A DNA stretch of 64,000 nucleotides from Paracoccus sp. M683 (GCF_007096355.1 NZ_VKDF01000001.1:462871-526870); one strand, 5' to 3'. Positions 38,353-49,299 are shown, numbered from the stretch's first letter. Translations and numbers: made by a program. Notes: generated by a model from the sequence alone, not told the origin.

Positions 38353-40372
38353 GATCCAACCCCGAAGAATCTGGCGGAAGGGAATGGGAGTCGAACCCAC
38401 CCAGGACAGTCTCGCTGCCCCAACCGGATTTGAAGTCCGGCCGCCCCACCGGGGACGATTCCCTTCCAGATGCGCCGAACAGATCGACCCTGTGCGGATT
38501 GATGCGACGCAGATCGCCCCGACGCAAGGTCACGCCATTGCGGTCGAAGAAATCAAGAATTTCAATTGCGACCTTGCGGCCGTTCTGAACGCGGTCGCGA
38601 AAGGCCGGTGCGGTGAACCAGCCGCCCTCGGCGCCGGCGGCGACATCGCAGATGATGGCAACCATTTCGGCCGTAACGGCGCGCGCAAAGAAGTGGTCGC
38701 GCGCGATCTGATCGGTGCGGCCCAGCTTTTGCGTCAGCTTCAGCACCCGGCGGACCTCGCGTTCGTCGACACCGAAATCGGTGGCAAAGTCGCGCACCCG
38801 CGGCGGGCGAAAGCGCATCTCGCCCGACAATGCGGGGGCGATGCGGTTCCAAAGCGCCTCGTCCTCGGGCGACAACCTGACCTCGTGGCCGGGCAGGCGG
38901 ACAAAGGCGCCGTCCAGCACCGCGCCATGCTCGGCAGCCTCGGCCTGAAGCAGGGCCAGAAAGGCAGGCTTGGGCAGGCGCGGGGTCAGCGACAGGCGCA
39001 GCTTTTCGCGTCCCAGACCCGGCAGATCCGGGTTTTCCTCGTGAAATTCGGTCAGCACCCGCTTCATCGCCGCGCGCAGCCCCGTGACCTGATCGACAGC
39101 CAGCGCCAGATCACCGATTCGCTCGGCCCCGGCAGCCCGCGCCGCGTGCAGCGCCGCATCGGGTGACAGGCTGCGGTCACGGGCAAAGCCCGGCATGTCG
39201 ACCGGGGCGACCTGCACCATCCCGGCCAACGCAACAGCGGGATCGGCATGGCACCCGGCCGCAATCAGCGCCAGCCGCGAGGGCAGCCGCCGCTTGCGCG
39301 CGGGCGCTCGCAGATCGACGAACTGGCCGCCACCGATGGTCCGGCTGGCCGAGACATCGCGCAGGATGAAACGATCCAGCGCCGCCGCCGCAATCGGCCG
39401 GTCCAGCACGATCTGCACCGGCCCGGTCTCGCCCGGCGCGATGGGATCGGCCAGCGGCACGATCCGCGCGCCAGCCTCGACCGCGTGGCTGTGCAGCCGG
39501 GCGGGAAACCAGGTGCCGATGGCGCGCGGCTCGGTTTCCAGCACGGTCAGCATGGCGTCGATGCGGTCGGTCGGCGCGTGCAGCGCAGGCGGCAGGATCA
39601 GGTCGCCGCGATGAATCGCGTCTTTGGTGATGCCCTCACCGGCCAGGTTCAGCGCGCAACGCTGCCCGGCCAGCCCCTCGGTCGCGGGGCGGTTCTGGGC
39701 GTGGATGGCGCGAACCCGGGCGGCCAGGCCCGAGGGGCTGACAGTCACCTGATCGCCCTGCGACACCCGCCCGGTCAGCACCGTTCCGGTGACAACCGTG
39801 CCCGCCCCTGGCAGGGTAAAGCTGCGATCAACGGCCAGCCGAAAGGGGCCAGAGGCATTGCGCAGGGTCGTCTCGGCTTCGGCCTGGATCAGGGCTGTGC
39901 GCAGGTCGTCGATCCCCTCACCCGTCAGCGCGGAAACCGGGATGATCTGCGCATCGGCCAGACCCGATCCGGCCAGCGTCGCCGCGATTTCAGCGCGCAG
40001 CATGTCGCGCCGCACGCCATCGGCAAGGTCGGCTTTCGTCAGCGCCACGATCCCGCGCCTGATCCCCAGCAGGTCGAGGATCGCCAGATGTTCGCGCGTC
40101 TGCGGCATCACCCCGTCATCGGCAGCCACGACCAGCAGCGCAAGGTCGATGCCACCCGCGCCGGCCAGCATGGTATGGATCAGCCGTTCATGGCCCGGCA
40201 CATCGACAAATCCGGTCACCGCGCCGCCGCCCAGATCGGCATAGGCAAAGCCCAGATCAATGGTGATGCCGCGGGCCTTTTCCTCGGCCAGCCGGTCGGC
40301 ATCGGTGCCGGTCAGCGCCTTGACCAGCGCCGTCTTGCCATGGTCGATATGCCCCGCCGTGCCGACGATCAT
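38345..40372 (-). CDS. selB: Selenocysteine-specific elongation factor
   Basis: SelB carries Sec-tRNA-Sec to the ribosome at UGA codons marked by a SECIS hairpin. The 675-residue frame has the EF-Tu-like GTPase at the N-terminus ([26 protein letters not shown]), domains II and III to about residue 370, and winged-helix repeats that bind SECIS. The usual family end is [17 protein letters not shown] at about 615-631. Here no stop follows: the frame runs another 40 or so codons through the selC tRNA and stops at 38345, overlapping the next gene's ATG. The start overlaps the selA stop (ATGA). The functional protein may be the shorter form. Confidence 0.93.
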   Translation of the reverse strand: MIVGTAGHIDHGKTALVKALTGTDADRLAEEKARGITIDLGFAYADLGGGAVTGFVDVPGHERLIHTMLAGAGGIDLALLVVAADDGVMPQTREHLAILDLLGIRRGIVALTKADLADGVRRDMLRAEIAATLAGSGLADAQIIPVSALTGEGIDDLRTALIQAEAETTLRNASGPFRLAVDRSFTLPGAGTVVTGTVLTGRVSQGDQVTVSPSGLAARVRAIHAQNRPATEGLAGQRCALNLAGEGITKDAIHRGDLILPPALHAPTDRIDAMLTVLETEPRAIGTWFPARLHSHAVEAGARIVPLADPIAPGETGPVQIVLDRPIAAAALDRFILRDVSASRTIGGGQFVDLRAPARKRRLPSRLALIAAGCHADPAVALAGMVQVAPVDMPGFARDRSLSPDAALHAARAAGAERIGDLALAVDQVTGLRAAMKRVLTEFHEENPDLPGLGREKLRLSLTPRLPKPAFLALLQAEAAEHGAVLDGAFVRLPGHEVRLSPEDEALWNRIAPALSGEMRFRPPRVRDFATDFGVDEREVRRVLKLTQKLGRTDQIARDHFFARAVTAEMVAIICDVAAGAEGGWFTAPAFRDRVQNGRKVAIEILDFFDRNGVTLRRGDLRRINPHRVDLFGASGRESSPVGRPDFKSGWGSETVLGGFDSHSLPPDSSGLDHD
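38372..38467 (-). tRNA. selC: tRNA-Sec(UCA)
   Basis: Ninety-six bases on the minus strand with the features of bacterial tRNA-Sec. The acceptor stem has eight base pairs (GGAAGGGA with TCCCTTCC), followed by discriminator G and encoded CCA. The anticodon arm CCGGACTTCAAATCCGG gives anticodon UCA, and the long variable arm and T-loop GGTTCGACTCC are typical. It decodes the UGA of fdoG. The gene lies wholly inside the 3' end of the selB reading frame on the same strand and would be cut out of the fdo-sel transcript unless it has its own promoter. Confidence 0.97.
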
Positions 40373-41736
40373 CCCGCCAGCGCCCCCAGCAGGTCCTCAT
40401 CCCGGTCGAGGCAGCGCAGATCAAGGATCAGCGCGCCATCATGGATATGGCCGATCACCGGGCAGGGCAGCGCGCGCAACCGCGCGGCCAGCCGGTTGGG
40501 CGCATCCCCGCCCGCGCCGTTCATCCGCAACCCCGCCGAGGGGATCGTATCCACCGGCAGCGCGCCCGAGCCGATCTGGCTGGCGCAATCGCAGACATCG
40601 ACGCTGTAATCGGGCAGAAGCGCGGCGACCTGCGGTGCCAGCCGGGTGGCCTGCGCGGCGATCTCGGCCTGAGGCCGCGCCAGAAAGCGCAGCGTCGGCA
40701 GCCTTTCGGTCAGCCGGTCCGGGTCGCGGTAAAGGCGCAAGGTCGCCTGCAACGCGGCAATGCGGATCTTGTCCAGCCGCAGCGCGCGTTTCAGCGGGTT
40801 CCTGTTGATCGCCGCGATCAGGTCGCGCCGCCCGACGATGAACCCGGCCTGAGGCCCGCCCAGCAGCTTGTCGCCCGAAAAGGTCACCAGATCGGCCCCC
40901 TCGGCAACGGCCTCGGCAACGGTCGGTTCCCGCCGCAAACCGAAAGCCGACAGATCGACCAGCGACCCCGCGCCCAGATCGTTCAGCAAAGGCACCCCGG
41001 CCGCCCGCGCGATGGCTGCCAGTTCGGGGGCGGGAACCTCGGCGGTGAAGCCCTCGATCCGGTAGTTCGAGGTATGCACCTTGAGGATCAGCCCGCTTTC
41101 GGGGCCAAGCGCGGCCTGATAGTCGCGCGCATGGGTGCGGTTGGTGGTGCCGACCTCGACCAGCCGCACGCCGGCGCGGGCCATGATGTCGGGCATGCGG
41201 AAGGCGCCGCCGATCTCGATCAACTCGCCGCGCGAGACCAGCGCATCACGCCCCTGCCCCAGCGTGTTCAGCGCGATCAGCACGGCGGCGGCGTTGTTGT
41301 TGACGATGGTGGCGTCCTCGGCCCCGGTCAGGTCGCACAGCAAGCCGCGCAAGTGGTCGTCGCGCTGGCCGCGCCCGCCGCCGTCCAGATCGAATTCCAG
41401 CGCCAGCGGCGCGGCCATGGCGGCGCTGGCGGCGGCGATGGCCTGATCGGCCAGGATAGCCCGGCCCAGATTGGTATGCAGGACGGTGCCGGTCAGATTC
41501 AGCATGGGCCGCAATTTCGACTGCGCCGCTGCGGCCAGATCGGCGGCGGCAAGATGCGGCAGCCGCGCGGCCTCGACCGTCCCATCGGCGCCATCGCGGA
41601 TCGCGGCCCGCGCGGCCTGCAACCGGGCGCGCAGGGCCGAGGTGACCAGCGCCCGGCCATGGGCAGCAATCAGCGACTGCCCGGTTTCGGTTTGCAGCAG
41701 CTGATCGACCGATGGCAGGGCGCGAAAGCCCGCCAT
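40369..41736 (-). CDS. selA: L-seryl-tRNA(Sec) selenium transferase
   Basis: SelA converts Ser-tRNA-Sec to Sec-tRNA-Sec with selenophosphate as donor. It is a pyridoxal-phosphate enzyme, usually a large ring-shaped decamer. The 455-residue protein has the N-terminal [53 protein letters not shown] [12 protein letters not shown], and the PLP lysine at residue 290 in [12 protein letters not shown]. The ATG at 41736 overlaps the fdhE stop by one base (TGATG), and the stop overlaps selB (ATGA). selD, the selenophosphate source, is not in the window. Confidence 0.97.
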   Translation of the reverse strand: MAGFRALPSVDQLLQTETGQSLIAAHGRALVTSALRARLQAARAAIRDGADGTVEAARLPHLAAADLAAAAQSKLRPMLNLTGTVLHTNLGRAILADQAIAAASAAMAAPLALEFDLDGGGRGQRDDHLRGLLCDLTGAEDATIVNNNAAAVLIALNTLGQGRDALVSRGELIEIGGAFRMPDIMARAGVRLVEVGTTNRTHARDYQAALGPESGLILKVHTSNYRIEGFTAEVPAPELAAIARAAGVPLLNDLGAGSLVDLSAFGLRREPTVAEAVAEGADLVTFSGDKLLGGPQAGFIVGRRDLIAAINRNPLKRALRLDKIRIAALQATLRLYRDPDRLTERLPTLRFLARPQAEIAAQATRLAPQVAALLPDYSVDVCDCASQIGSGALPVDTIPSAGLRMNGAGGDAPNRLAARLRALPCPVIGHIHDGALILDLRCLDRDEDLLGALAG

Positions 41737-42650
41737 CAATATCCCGCCATGAAGGCATTGACGCCACCGCGCCGGAACGCCGTATCCTTCATCATCATGT
41801 CCAGCCCCAGACTGGCCACGTCATCAGCGATGGGATCGAGGCTGTGGTTCTTGACCTGATACAGGATCTTGACCCAGCTGTCACATTCCGAACAGACCTC
41901 GGCCTTGATCACGGCATCCTCGGCCTCGACCGAGCGATAGCTTATGCCCTTGGTCGAACCGCAGCACAGGCATTTGATCCGCACCTCGTTCCACTGCGTC
42001 GCGCAGCAGTTGCAGGTCGCATAGCGGACATTCTCGATCCCCTGCGGCCCCATCACGCTGGATGTTGCGGGCCGGCCGCCACAAGCCGGGCAGATGCCGG
42101 TGCTGATCGGCACCAGATCAGCGGCGTTCAGCGCCCCGACCAGACGCGCCATATGCAGCTGCACCGCCGCCGCCGCGAACAGATGCGGCGCTGCGCTGTC
42201 CTCGGGGATGCGGTCGGCCAGAATATTTTCGACCAGCCAGTGCCGGTCGGCAGCATCACCCGCAATCACCGCCTGCAAGGCCAGCCGCGCGGGTTCGGGC
42301 ATGTCCAGCGATTGCGCCGCATCGCACAGCCGGGTCAGCGTGTCATGCAAAAGCGGATCGGTCGCCAGCGCGGCCCGGTCCACCGGAGGCATGCGGTTGG
42401 CGCGGGCCAGATCCACCCGGTCGCGACCGATGGGTTCAATGGCGGGAAGCTCGGCCAGCAGCCGCCCCTGCAACCCCGTCAGCGCCGCCAGAAAGGTCAG
42501 ATAGGGCGCAAGCCGGTGGCCGCTGTCGGCCAGAAAGACGAAACGCTTGGCGCGATCGGCGAACAGACGCGCGGGCCGGGGCAAAAAAGCCAGCGGCGCC
42601 TTGGGGACGCCGCCGATGACCGTTGGGTCAGGATTCAGATCAGTGGTCAT
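41736..42650 (-). CDS. fdhE: Formate dehydrogenase accessory protein FdhE
   Basis: FdhE is a cytosolic rubredoxin-like protein needed to mature the periplasmic, Tat-exported respiratory formate dehydrogenases. The 304-residue protein has a helical first half and a C-terminal half with four Cys pairs: CPACGGRP, CNCCATQW, CLCCGS and CSECDSW. The ATG at 42650 follows GAGGAG; a longer frame begins before that site. It sits 40 bases after fdoI and is coupled to selA, so maturation and selenium insertion genes are expressed together. Confidence 0.95.
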   Translation of the reverse strand: MTTDLNPDPTVIGGVPKAPLAFLPRPARLFADRAKRFVFLADSGHRLAPYLTFLAALTGLQGRLLAELPAIEPIGRDRVDLARANRMPPVDRAALATDPLLHDTLTRLCDAAQSLDMPEPARLALQAVIAGDAADRHWLVENILADRIPEDSAAPHLFAAAAVQLHMARLVGALNAADLVPISTGICPACGGRPATSSVMGPQGIENVRYATCNCCATQWNEVRIKCLCCGSTKGISYRSVEAEDAVIKAEVCSECDSWVKILYQVKNHSLDPIADDVASLGLDMMMKDTAFRRGGVNAFMAGY

Positions 42651-42690
42651 AATCTCCTCGGGCCGACCGGCCACTGGGGTTGTGGCCCGG

Positions 42691-43377
42691 CTACTCTGCC
42701 GGGCCCTCGTTCTGGCGTCCAGCCACTTCGCGCAGCCATTTGCGGTGATGCTTCCACGCCCATCCGCCAGTGACCGAGCCGCGCGTCATTGCCCGCAGCG
42801 TACCGCGCGTCCAGATCGCGGCAAAGACATGCAGGATAAAGACCAGGATGATCCCCACCGCCGCCAGCGAATGCACCAGCGTGGCGATTCGGCGGGTTGG
42901 AATGGTGACCAGATCGGGGAAATACTGTTGCCAGATCATGATGCCCGAGACGATCAGCACGACGATCAGGATGGTCATCGCCCAGAATACGAATTTCTGC
43001 CCGGCATTGTATTTCCCAAGCTCGGGCAGCTTTTCTTCCTGATCCTTGATGACTTCGCCGATATTGGCGACCCAGACCCGATCCTCGCGCCGGGGCAGGT
43101 TCAGCCGCCACATTTGCAAGAACAGCAGCAGGAAGCTGAAGAACAGCACCACACCGATGATCGGATGCAGCCAGCGCGTCGTCTGCCCGCCCCCGAACAG
43201 CCCGGTCAGGAAATACAGCGAGGGCGTGAAGAAGGCCAAGCCAGACAGCGCCAGCACGATCAACGAAATCGCGGTTACCCAGTGGTTCAGCCGGGTGATG
43301 CCGCGATAACGACTGACGGTGACCGGATCGACGGTTTCGATATGATCGCCGCGTTCGGAATATCTGGTCCCGGCCAT
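42691..43377 (-). CDS. fdoI: Formate dehydrogenase cytochrome b556 subunit
   Basis: The gamma subunit anchors the enzyme in the inner membrane and passes electrons from the iron-sulfur subunit to quinone through two b hemes. The 228-residue protein has four transmembrane helices with heme-ligand His in RLNHWVTAISLIVLALSG, LHPIIGVVLFF and LVHSLAAVGIILVFILHVFAAI. Its ATG overlaps the fdoH stop (TGATG). Third gene of the fdo operon. Confidence 0.95.
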   Translation of the reverse strand: MAGTRYSERGDHIETVDPVTVSRYRGITRLNHWVTAISLIVLALSGLAFFTPSLYFLTGLFGGGQTTRWLHPIIGVVLFFSFLLLFLQMWRLNLPRREDRVWVANIGEVIKDQEEKLPELGKYNAGQKFVFWAMTILIVVLIVSGIMIWQQYFPDLVTIPTRRIATLVHSLAAVGIILVFILHVFAAIWTRGTLRAMTRGSVTGGWAWKHHRKWLREVAGRQNEGPAE

Positions 43378-44363
43378 CAGCTTTCCCCCCGCCCATCATG
43401 TTTCAGGTCGGTTTCAACCAGGCGTTCGGCGGCCTCTTCATCATGCTCGGCGACGCGATTGCCCCGCGTGAACAGTGACATCAGCACCGCGCCTGCGGCG
43501 GCAACGCCCATGGCCGCCACGCCGGCGGTCTTGGTCACGCCTTTCCAACCCTCGACCACCGGCGAGATGCTCGGGTTCTCGGGCAGGTTGCTGTAGATCG
43601 AGGGCTTGTCGGCATGAGGCAGCACATACATCACATGCGTGCCGCCCACCCCCGACGGGTCGTAAAGCCCGGCATTGTCATAGCCGCGCGACTTCAGATC
43701 CTCGATCCGGCCATTGGCGTGCTGGATCATGTCGTCCTTGGTACCAAAGACGATGGCCTGTGTCGGGCAGGCCTTGGCGCAGGCAGGCCCCTGCCCCACG
43801 GCAACCCGGTCCGAACACAAGGTGCATTTATAGCTTTTGTGATCGACCTTGCTGATCCGGGGAATGTCGAAGGGACAGCCGGTCACACAATAGCCGCAGC
43901 CGATGCAGTTCTCGTGGATGAAATCCACGATTCCGTTCGAATATTGCACGATCGCACCCGGCGCCGGGCAGGCCTTCAGGCAGCCCGGATCCTCGCAATG
44001 CATGCAGCCATCCTTGCGGATCAGCCATTCCAGATCATTCGTATCCGGGTTCACCCATTCCTCGAACCGCATCAGGGTGAACATCTCGGGCGTCAGATCA
44101 TGCGGGTTCTGATAGCTGCCGGTATTGACGCCCACCTCGGGATGGGTGTCGTTCCATTCAACGCAGGCCGATTGGCAAGCCTTGCAGCCGATGCATTTGC
44201 TGATGTCGATCAGCTTGGCAACCTTGGTCATCTGCGCAGGCTCGGTCGAGACCGGGCCGCCGGCCGAGGATCGAACCACGGCCGCCGGACCCAGATTTCC
44301 CTCCAGCGCCTGAACCGGAGGGTTCGCGGCCGCCGTCGTCGGTTGAGGTGCGGTATCGCTCAT
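43377..44363 (-). CDS. fdoH: Formate dehydrogenase iron-sulfur subunit
   Basis: The beta subunit conducts electrons from the Sec/Mo subunit to the cytochrome through four [4Fe-4S] clusters. The 328-residue protein carries ferredoxin-type motifs [45 protein letters not shown] and [21 protein letters not shown], then a C-terminal transmembrane helix ([20 protein letters not shown], about 285-304) that anchors it on the periplasmic side. The first 45 residues are an extension rich in Ala and Pro. Start and stop codons overlap fdoG and fdoI. Confidence 0.96.
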   Translation of the reverse strand: MSDTAPQPTTAAANPPVQALEGNLGPAAVVRSSAGGPVSTEPAQMTKVAKLIDISKCIGCKACQSACVEWNDTHPEVGVNTGSYQNPHDLTPEMFTLMRFEEWVNPDTNDLEWLIRKDGCMHCEDPGCLKACPAPGAIVQYSNGIVDFIHENCIGCGYCVTGCPFDIPRISKVDHKSYKCTLCSDRVAVGQGPACAKACPTQAIVFGTKDDMIQHANGRIEDLKSRGYDNAGLYDPSGVGGTHVMYVLPHADKPSIYSNLPENPSISPVVEGWKGVTKTAGVAAMGVAAAGAVLMSLFTRGNRVAEHDEEAAERLVETDLKHDGRGES

Positions 44364-47300
44364 GCCACCGGCTCCTCTGCTGCGGGTTCGACATTGACAA
44401 GAAAGGCCTTGAATTCGGGCGTTTCGACATTGGCATCACCAACAAAGGGCGTCAGGCTGTTCGGCCCCCAACCCTTCTTGGCGGCACCCATGAAGCCCCA
44501 GTGCAACGGAATGCCGACGACATGGATGGTCTTGCCATCGCAGGTCAGCGGCCGAATCCGCCGCGTCACCACGGCCTTGGCCCAGATCTGGCCGCGCTTG
44601 CTCCAGATGCGCACGCGGCTGCCATTGGCGATGCCTTTTTCCTCGGCCAGCTCGACGCTGATTTCCACGAAGGCTTGCGGCTGCAACGCGGCATTCACCG
44701 GGTTGTGCTTGGTCCAATAGTGGAAATGCTCGGTCAGGCGGTACGAGGTCGCCACCAGAGGAAATTCCTCGCTGGTCGCGAACTGCGCCATGTCGCCCTC
44801 GAACACCCGTGCGGCGGGATTGCCGCGCAGTTGCGGGTTCAGCGCATTGGCAATCGGTGCCTCGAAGGGCTCCATATGCGTCGGGAAAGGCCCATCGCGC
44901 ATCATGCCCCGCGTGAACAGGCGCGATACGCCTTCCGGGTTCATGATATAGGGGCCGACCTCGCCCGGCTTTGCCGTGGGCGAGATGTCGGGAACATCGA
45001 CGCCCTCCCACCGTTCGCCGGTCCATTCGATCAGCTTGCGGTTGGGATCCCACGGCTTGCCCTGCAAATCCGCCGAGGCCCGGTTATACAGGATCCGGCG
45101 GTTCAGCGGCCATGAGAATGACCAGTCGGCATGGACCCCCATGCCGCTTGGATCACTGTTGTCGCGCCGCGCCATGTTATTGCCGTTCTCGTTCCAGCAG
45201 CCCGAATAGATCCAGCACGCGCACATGGTCGAGCCGTCGTCGCGCAATTGGCTGAAGTTCAGCAATTGCTTGCCCGCCTCGGTCACAACCTTGGTCGCGT
45301 CAGCCGGGTCATAGACCGGCTGCAAGGCGCGGCCGTTCAATTCGCGCGCCAGTTCCTCGGGCGTGGGTTCGGCCGGATCGGCGTAATCCCAGTTCAGGTC
45401 AAGGATCGGATCGGGGAAAACCCCGCCTTCTTCCTGATAAAGCTGCCGCACCTTCTGGAAGATGCCCGCCATGATCCAGGTATCGTGCTTGGCCTCGCCC
45501 GGTGGCGTGCCACCGGCCCAGTGCCATTGCAGCCAGCGGCCCGAATTGACCAGCGCGCCTTCATCCTCGGCAAAGCAGGTCGTCGGCAGCTCCAGCACCT
45601 CGGTCTGGATCGCCGCGCTGTCCACGTCGTTATATTCGCCGTGGTTCTGCCAGAAATGCGCCGTCTCGGTCGCCAGCGGGTCCATGACCACCAGCATCTT
45701 CAGGTTCGACAGCGCCTCGGTCAGCTTGGCCCGGTTCGGGAAGGACAGAAGCGGATTGAAGCCCTGACAGAAATACAAATTCACCTGCCCCTGCTTCATC
45801 ATCTCGAACATGCGCAGGATGTCATAGGTCGCCACATCCAGCTTGGGCAGATAGTCATAGGCCCAGTCGTTCTCGGCCGTGGCCTTGTCGCCCCACATGG
45901 CCTTCATGAAGCTGACCATGAACTTGGGATAGTTCTGCCAGTAACTCGTCTGGTTCGGACGCAGCGGCTTGAACCCCTTGGTGGACATATAGGTCGTCCA
46001 GTCCACATCGCGTTCCGTTGGGATCGAAAGATAGCCGGGGATCAGGTTCGACATCAGCCCGATATCGGTCAGCCCCTGAATGTTGGAATGTCCGCGCAGC
46101 GCGTTCATCCCCCCACCCGGCATGCCGATATTGCCCAGGATCAGCTGCACCATCGCCATGCCGCGAATGTTCTGCGCACCCTTGGAATGCTGTGTCCAGC
46201 CAAGCGCATACATCGAGGTCATGACCTTGTCGGGCGCGCTGCATTCACCGATCATCGCACAGATCGCCAGGAACTTGTCCTTTGGCGTGCCGCAGATGTT
46301 TTCGACAAATTCCGGCGTATAGACGTCGACATGCGCCTTCAGCAGGTTCCAGACGCAGCGGGGGTCGGACAAGGTCATGTCGACCTCGGCAAAGCCGTCC
46401 GCGCCGATCTTGTAGTCCCAGCTGGACTTGTCGAAGTCGCGCTTTTCCTCGTCATAGCCGGTGAACAGGCCATCGCTCCAGCCGAACTCGTCTTTCACAA
46501 GGAAAGGCGCGTTGGTGAAGTTGGTGACATATTCGTGGTTCACCTTGTCATTTTCGATCAGCCAGCGGATCACCCCCATCAGGAAGGCAATGTCACTGCC
46601 CGGACGAATGGGCGCATAGTAATCCGACACGGCAGCCGTGCGGTTGAAACGCGGATCGACCACGATCAGCTTGGCGCCGCGATTGGCCTTAGCCTCGGTC
46701 ACCCATTTGAAGCCGCAAGGATGGGCTTCGGCGGCATTGCCGCCCATCACAATCACCAGATCGGTGTTGTTGATATCGGTCCAGGAGTTGGTCATCGCTC
46801 CACGGCCAAAACTCGGGCCCAAACTGGACACCGTGGGGCCGTGTCAAACGCGCGCCTGGTTATCGAATCCGACGATCCCCATGGACCTGACCACCTTATA
46901 GGTCAGCCATGCGGTTTCATTGGTGGTGGCCGAAGCGGCCAGAAAGCCCGTGCTGGTCCAGCGGTTGACCGTTACGCCCGCATCATTGGTCTGCACCAGA
47001 TTGGCGTCGCGATCGTCCTTCAGCGCGCGGGCGATCTTGGTCAGCGCCTCGTCCCAGCTGATTTCCTGGAACTCGGAAGCCCCGGCGGCACGATGGCGCG
47101 GCATGGTCAGCCGGGTCGGCGCCTTGACGAAATCCTTCAGCGCCGCACCCTTGGGGCACAGCGTTCCGCGGTTCGTCGGATGGTCGGCATCGCCCTCGAT
47201 GTGGATGATCTCGGCGGTTTCGCCGGTCTTCACATCGCCGTTGGAATACATGATCACGCCGCAGGCGACCGAACAATAGGGGCAGGTGTTGCGCGTTTCC

Positions 47301-47443
47301 GTCGTGGTGGCCAGCTTGAAGGCGCGCACATGCGCCAGCTCTGCCGCCTCTGCCTCGCCAAAGCCCATGGCCCCAAGCGAGGTCGCAGCAACCCCCGCGC
47401 CCGCCAGCCTGAGAAAGCCGCGACGCGAAAGGTCGATATTCAT
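44360..47443 (-). CDS. fdoG: Selenocysteine formate dehydrogenase, major subunit
   Basis: The catalytic molybdenum (or tungsten) bis-MGD subunit oxidises formate to CO2 in the periplasm. The full frame is 1027 residues if the TGA at 46846-46844 (codon 200) is read as selenocysteine, in the context ARVUHGPTV found in E. coli FdnG/FdoG. The N-terminus carries a Tat signal ([20 protein letters not shown]), then the cluster Cys in [10 protein letters not shown] and [36 protein letters not shown] follows the Sec site. AGGAGGAGGAGG precedes the ATG at 47443. It heads fdoGHI-fdhE-selAB-selC. The TGA is not a broken gene, as the frame continues and a SECIS hairpin follows. Confidence 0.96.
46801..46846 (-). 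promoter_or_regulatory. SECIS element after the Sec UGA of fdoG
   Basis: Right after the UGA, CACGGCC (46843-46837) pairs perfectly with GGCCGTG (46807-46801). Inside, CGG pairs with CCG, a single bulged U follows, then GUCC pairs with GGGC around the loop AGUUU. The loop begins 18 bases after the UGA, the same distance as in E. coli fdhF, and the bulged U matches the SelB contact of that hairpin. Confidence 0.88.
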
Positions 47444-47772
47444 GTGACCCTCCTCCTCCTTGCCTGTCATAACGATAGGTATAGCAGCATCGTGCGAAGC
47501 TGCGGGCGCTAAGTCAAGGAAAAGACACGCTGCACCTGCAACCTCAGGCAGCGCGGATCGCATCCCGCGCCACCGGCTTGCCGCGCCCGCCACGGGTGCT
47601 ATGATCCCCGCCGACAGACCGATGCGCCGGCGGCGCTCGGGCTTTGCGGCAACAGGCCGCCGGTCTCTCCGTCAGGGGTTTGTCGGGAAAGCTTCTTGGC
47701 GGCGCGATACCTTGCAGGGGCGCGCATTCGCCACGGCTGACCCCGAAAATCCGCATCTTGCAAGGAGACACC
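47444..47772. promoter_or_regulatory. Divergent promoter region, fdoG and Se transporter
   Basis: This 329-base gap separates the two arms of the selenium/formate island and must hold promoters for both. Ahead of fdoG there is a weak inverted repeat, ACGAT (47472-47476) and ATCGT (47489-47493). Ahead of the transporter, CAAGGAG at 47761-47767 is its ribosome site. No FNR box or sigma-54 promoter was seen. Confidence 0.45.
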
Positions 47773-48639
47773 ATGCGCCTGCCCGCCCGCCTGCTTTTTT
47801 CCGCCCTCGCTCTTGCCGCCACGCTTGGCACAGCCAGGGCGCAGGACATGCTTTATTTCTCGGCCATCCCTGACGAGGATGAAACGAAACTGGTCGAACG
47901 CTTTACCAAGGTGGCGGAATATCTGTCGGACCAGCTTGGCGTTCCGGTCGCATTCGTGCCGGTGAAATCCTATCCCGCCGCCGTCACCGCATTCCGCAAC
48001 GATCAGGTCCAGCTTGCCTGGTTCGGCGGGCTGTCGGGCGTGCAGGCACGTCTTGCCGTGCCCGACGCCCGCGCCATCGCGCAGGGCGAGGAAGACCGCG
48101 AATTCGTCAGCTATTTCATCGCCAATACCGAGACGGGGCTGACCGAATCCGCCGATTTCCCCGATGCGGCGCGCGGCATGACCTTTACCTTCGGCGCCAA
48201 GACCTCGACCTCGGGGCGGCTGATGCCGGAATATCATATCCGCGAGGAAACCGGCGAAGCACCTGACAGCTTTTTCAGCCGCGTCGGTTTCTCGGGCGAT
48301 CACAGCCAGACGCTGCGGCTGGTCGCATCTGGCGCGTGGCAGATCGGTGCGCTGAATTTCGCGGTCTATGATCAGGCCGTGGCGGATAACGCGCCAGAGG
48401 TTCAGACGGCCAAGGTCATCTGGAAAACGCCGCCCTATCCCGACTACAACTGGACGATCCGTGGCGACGTGGATCAGCGTTGGGGCGAGGGTTTCGCCGA
48501 CAAGGTTCAGGCTGCGCTGATCGGCATGGATGATCCCGACCTGCTGGCCACATTCCCGCGCAAGGGGTTCATTCCGGCCAGCAACGCAGATTTCGCCCCG
48601 ATTGAGGATGTGGCCCGCCAGTTGGATTTGCTGGAGTAA
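47773..48639 (+). CDS. PhnD-like binding protein, putative selenium oxyanion uptake
   Basis: A 288-residue periplasmic solute-binding protein with a signal peptide (RLPARLLFSALALAATLGTARA) and the PhnD-like fold: LYFSAIPDEDETKLVERFTKVAEYLSDQLGVPV, VQLAWFGGLSGVQA near 78-92, FTFGAKTSTSGRLMPEYH and ALNFAVYDQAV. The fold is that of phosphonate-binding proteins, but one clade is annotated as putative selenate transporters because it tracks with selenium genes, and here it faces a Sec formate dehydrogenase with selA, selB and selC. No C-P lyase genes are present. The ligand is inferred from neighbours, not from binding residues. Confidence 0.8.
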   Translation: MRLPARLLFSALALAATLGTARAQDMLYFSAIPDEDETKLVERFTKVAEYLSDQLGVPVAFVPVKSYPAAVTAFRNDQVQLAWFGGLSGVQARLAVPDARAIAQGEEDREFVSYFIANTETGLTESADFPDAARGMTFTFGAKTSTSGRLMPEYHIREETGEAPDSFFSRVGFSGDHSQTLRLVASGAWQIGALNFAVYDQAVADNAPEVQTAKVIWKTPPYPDYNWTIRGDVDQRWGEGFADKVQAALIGMDDPDLLATFPRKGFIPASNADFAPIEDVARQLDLLE

Positions 48640-48642
48640 ACC

Positions 48643-49299
48643 TTGCATCTGCTGAACGCCGCCGATTTGGGCTATGGCGCCGTGCCTGTGTTGCGCGGCA
48701 TCGACCTGCATGTCGCCACCGGCGAATGGGTCGCACTGCTGGGCCACAGCGGCGCGGGCAAATCGACGCTGCTGGCGGCGGCGCGGCTGGCGCTGATGGA
48801 TCAGGGGCTGCGAGTGGCGCTGGTGCCGCAGGATCACGCGCTGGTGCCGCAGCTTTCGGCGCTGCGGAACGTGCTGATGGGGCGGTTGGACGATCACGGC
48901 GCGGTCTATAACCTTGCCACGCTGGTCCGCCCGCGTCGCGCCGACCGGGCGGCGGCATTGGCCGTTCTGGCCAGCGTCGGCCTGACATCTCAGGCCGACC
49001 GCGCCGTCGAAACCCTGTCTGGCGGCCAGAAACAGCGCGTGGCGCTGGCCCGCGCCCTGTATCGCGGTGGCGATGTTCTGATCGCGGATGAACCGCTGTC
49101 AGCCGTCGATCCCGCACAGGCCGAGGCGCTGGCCACCGTGATCCGCAATGCCTTTCCCACCGCCATCATCGCGCTGCATGATGTCGGGCTGGCGCTTGGC
49201 ATGGCCACGCGGCTGATCGGGCTGAACGGGGGGCGGATCGTGCTGGATGGCCCGGCCACAACTCCGCGCGATCAGATAGAGGCGCTTTATGCCCGCTAG
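48643..49299 (+). CDS. PhnC-like ABC transporter ATP-binding protein
   Basis: A 218-residue ATPase of the PhnD/C/E-like transporter. Walker A is GHSGAGKST at about residues 34-42, the signature LSGGQKQRVALARAL at about 127-141, Walker B VLIADEP at about 148-154 and the H-loop His in ALHDVG. It begins with TTG at 48643, four bases after the binding-protein stop and preceded by GGAG, which also overlaps that stop region. It is somewhat shorter than typical PhnC (about 260). The start of the permease gene overlaps its end by 11 bases. Confidence 0.88.
   Translation: MHLLNAADLGYGAVPVLRGIDLHVATGEWVALLGHSGAGKSTLLAAARLALMDQGLRVALVPQDHALVPQLSALRNVLMGRLDDHGAVYNLATLVRPRRADRAAALAVLASVGLTSQADRAVETLSGGQKQRVALARALYRGGDVLIADEPLSAVDPAQAEALATVIRNAFPTAIIALHDVGLALGMATRLIGLNGGRIVLDGPATTPRDQIEALYAR

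Noticed and set aside
46844..46846. Stop codon splitting fdoG, as if a pseudogene or two genes
   Set aside because: The context ARV(TGA)HGPTV, the SECIS hairpin, and selA, selB and selC in the same operon show it is a selenocysteine codon.
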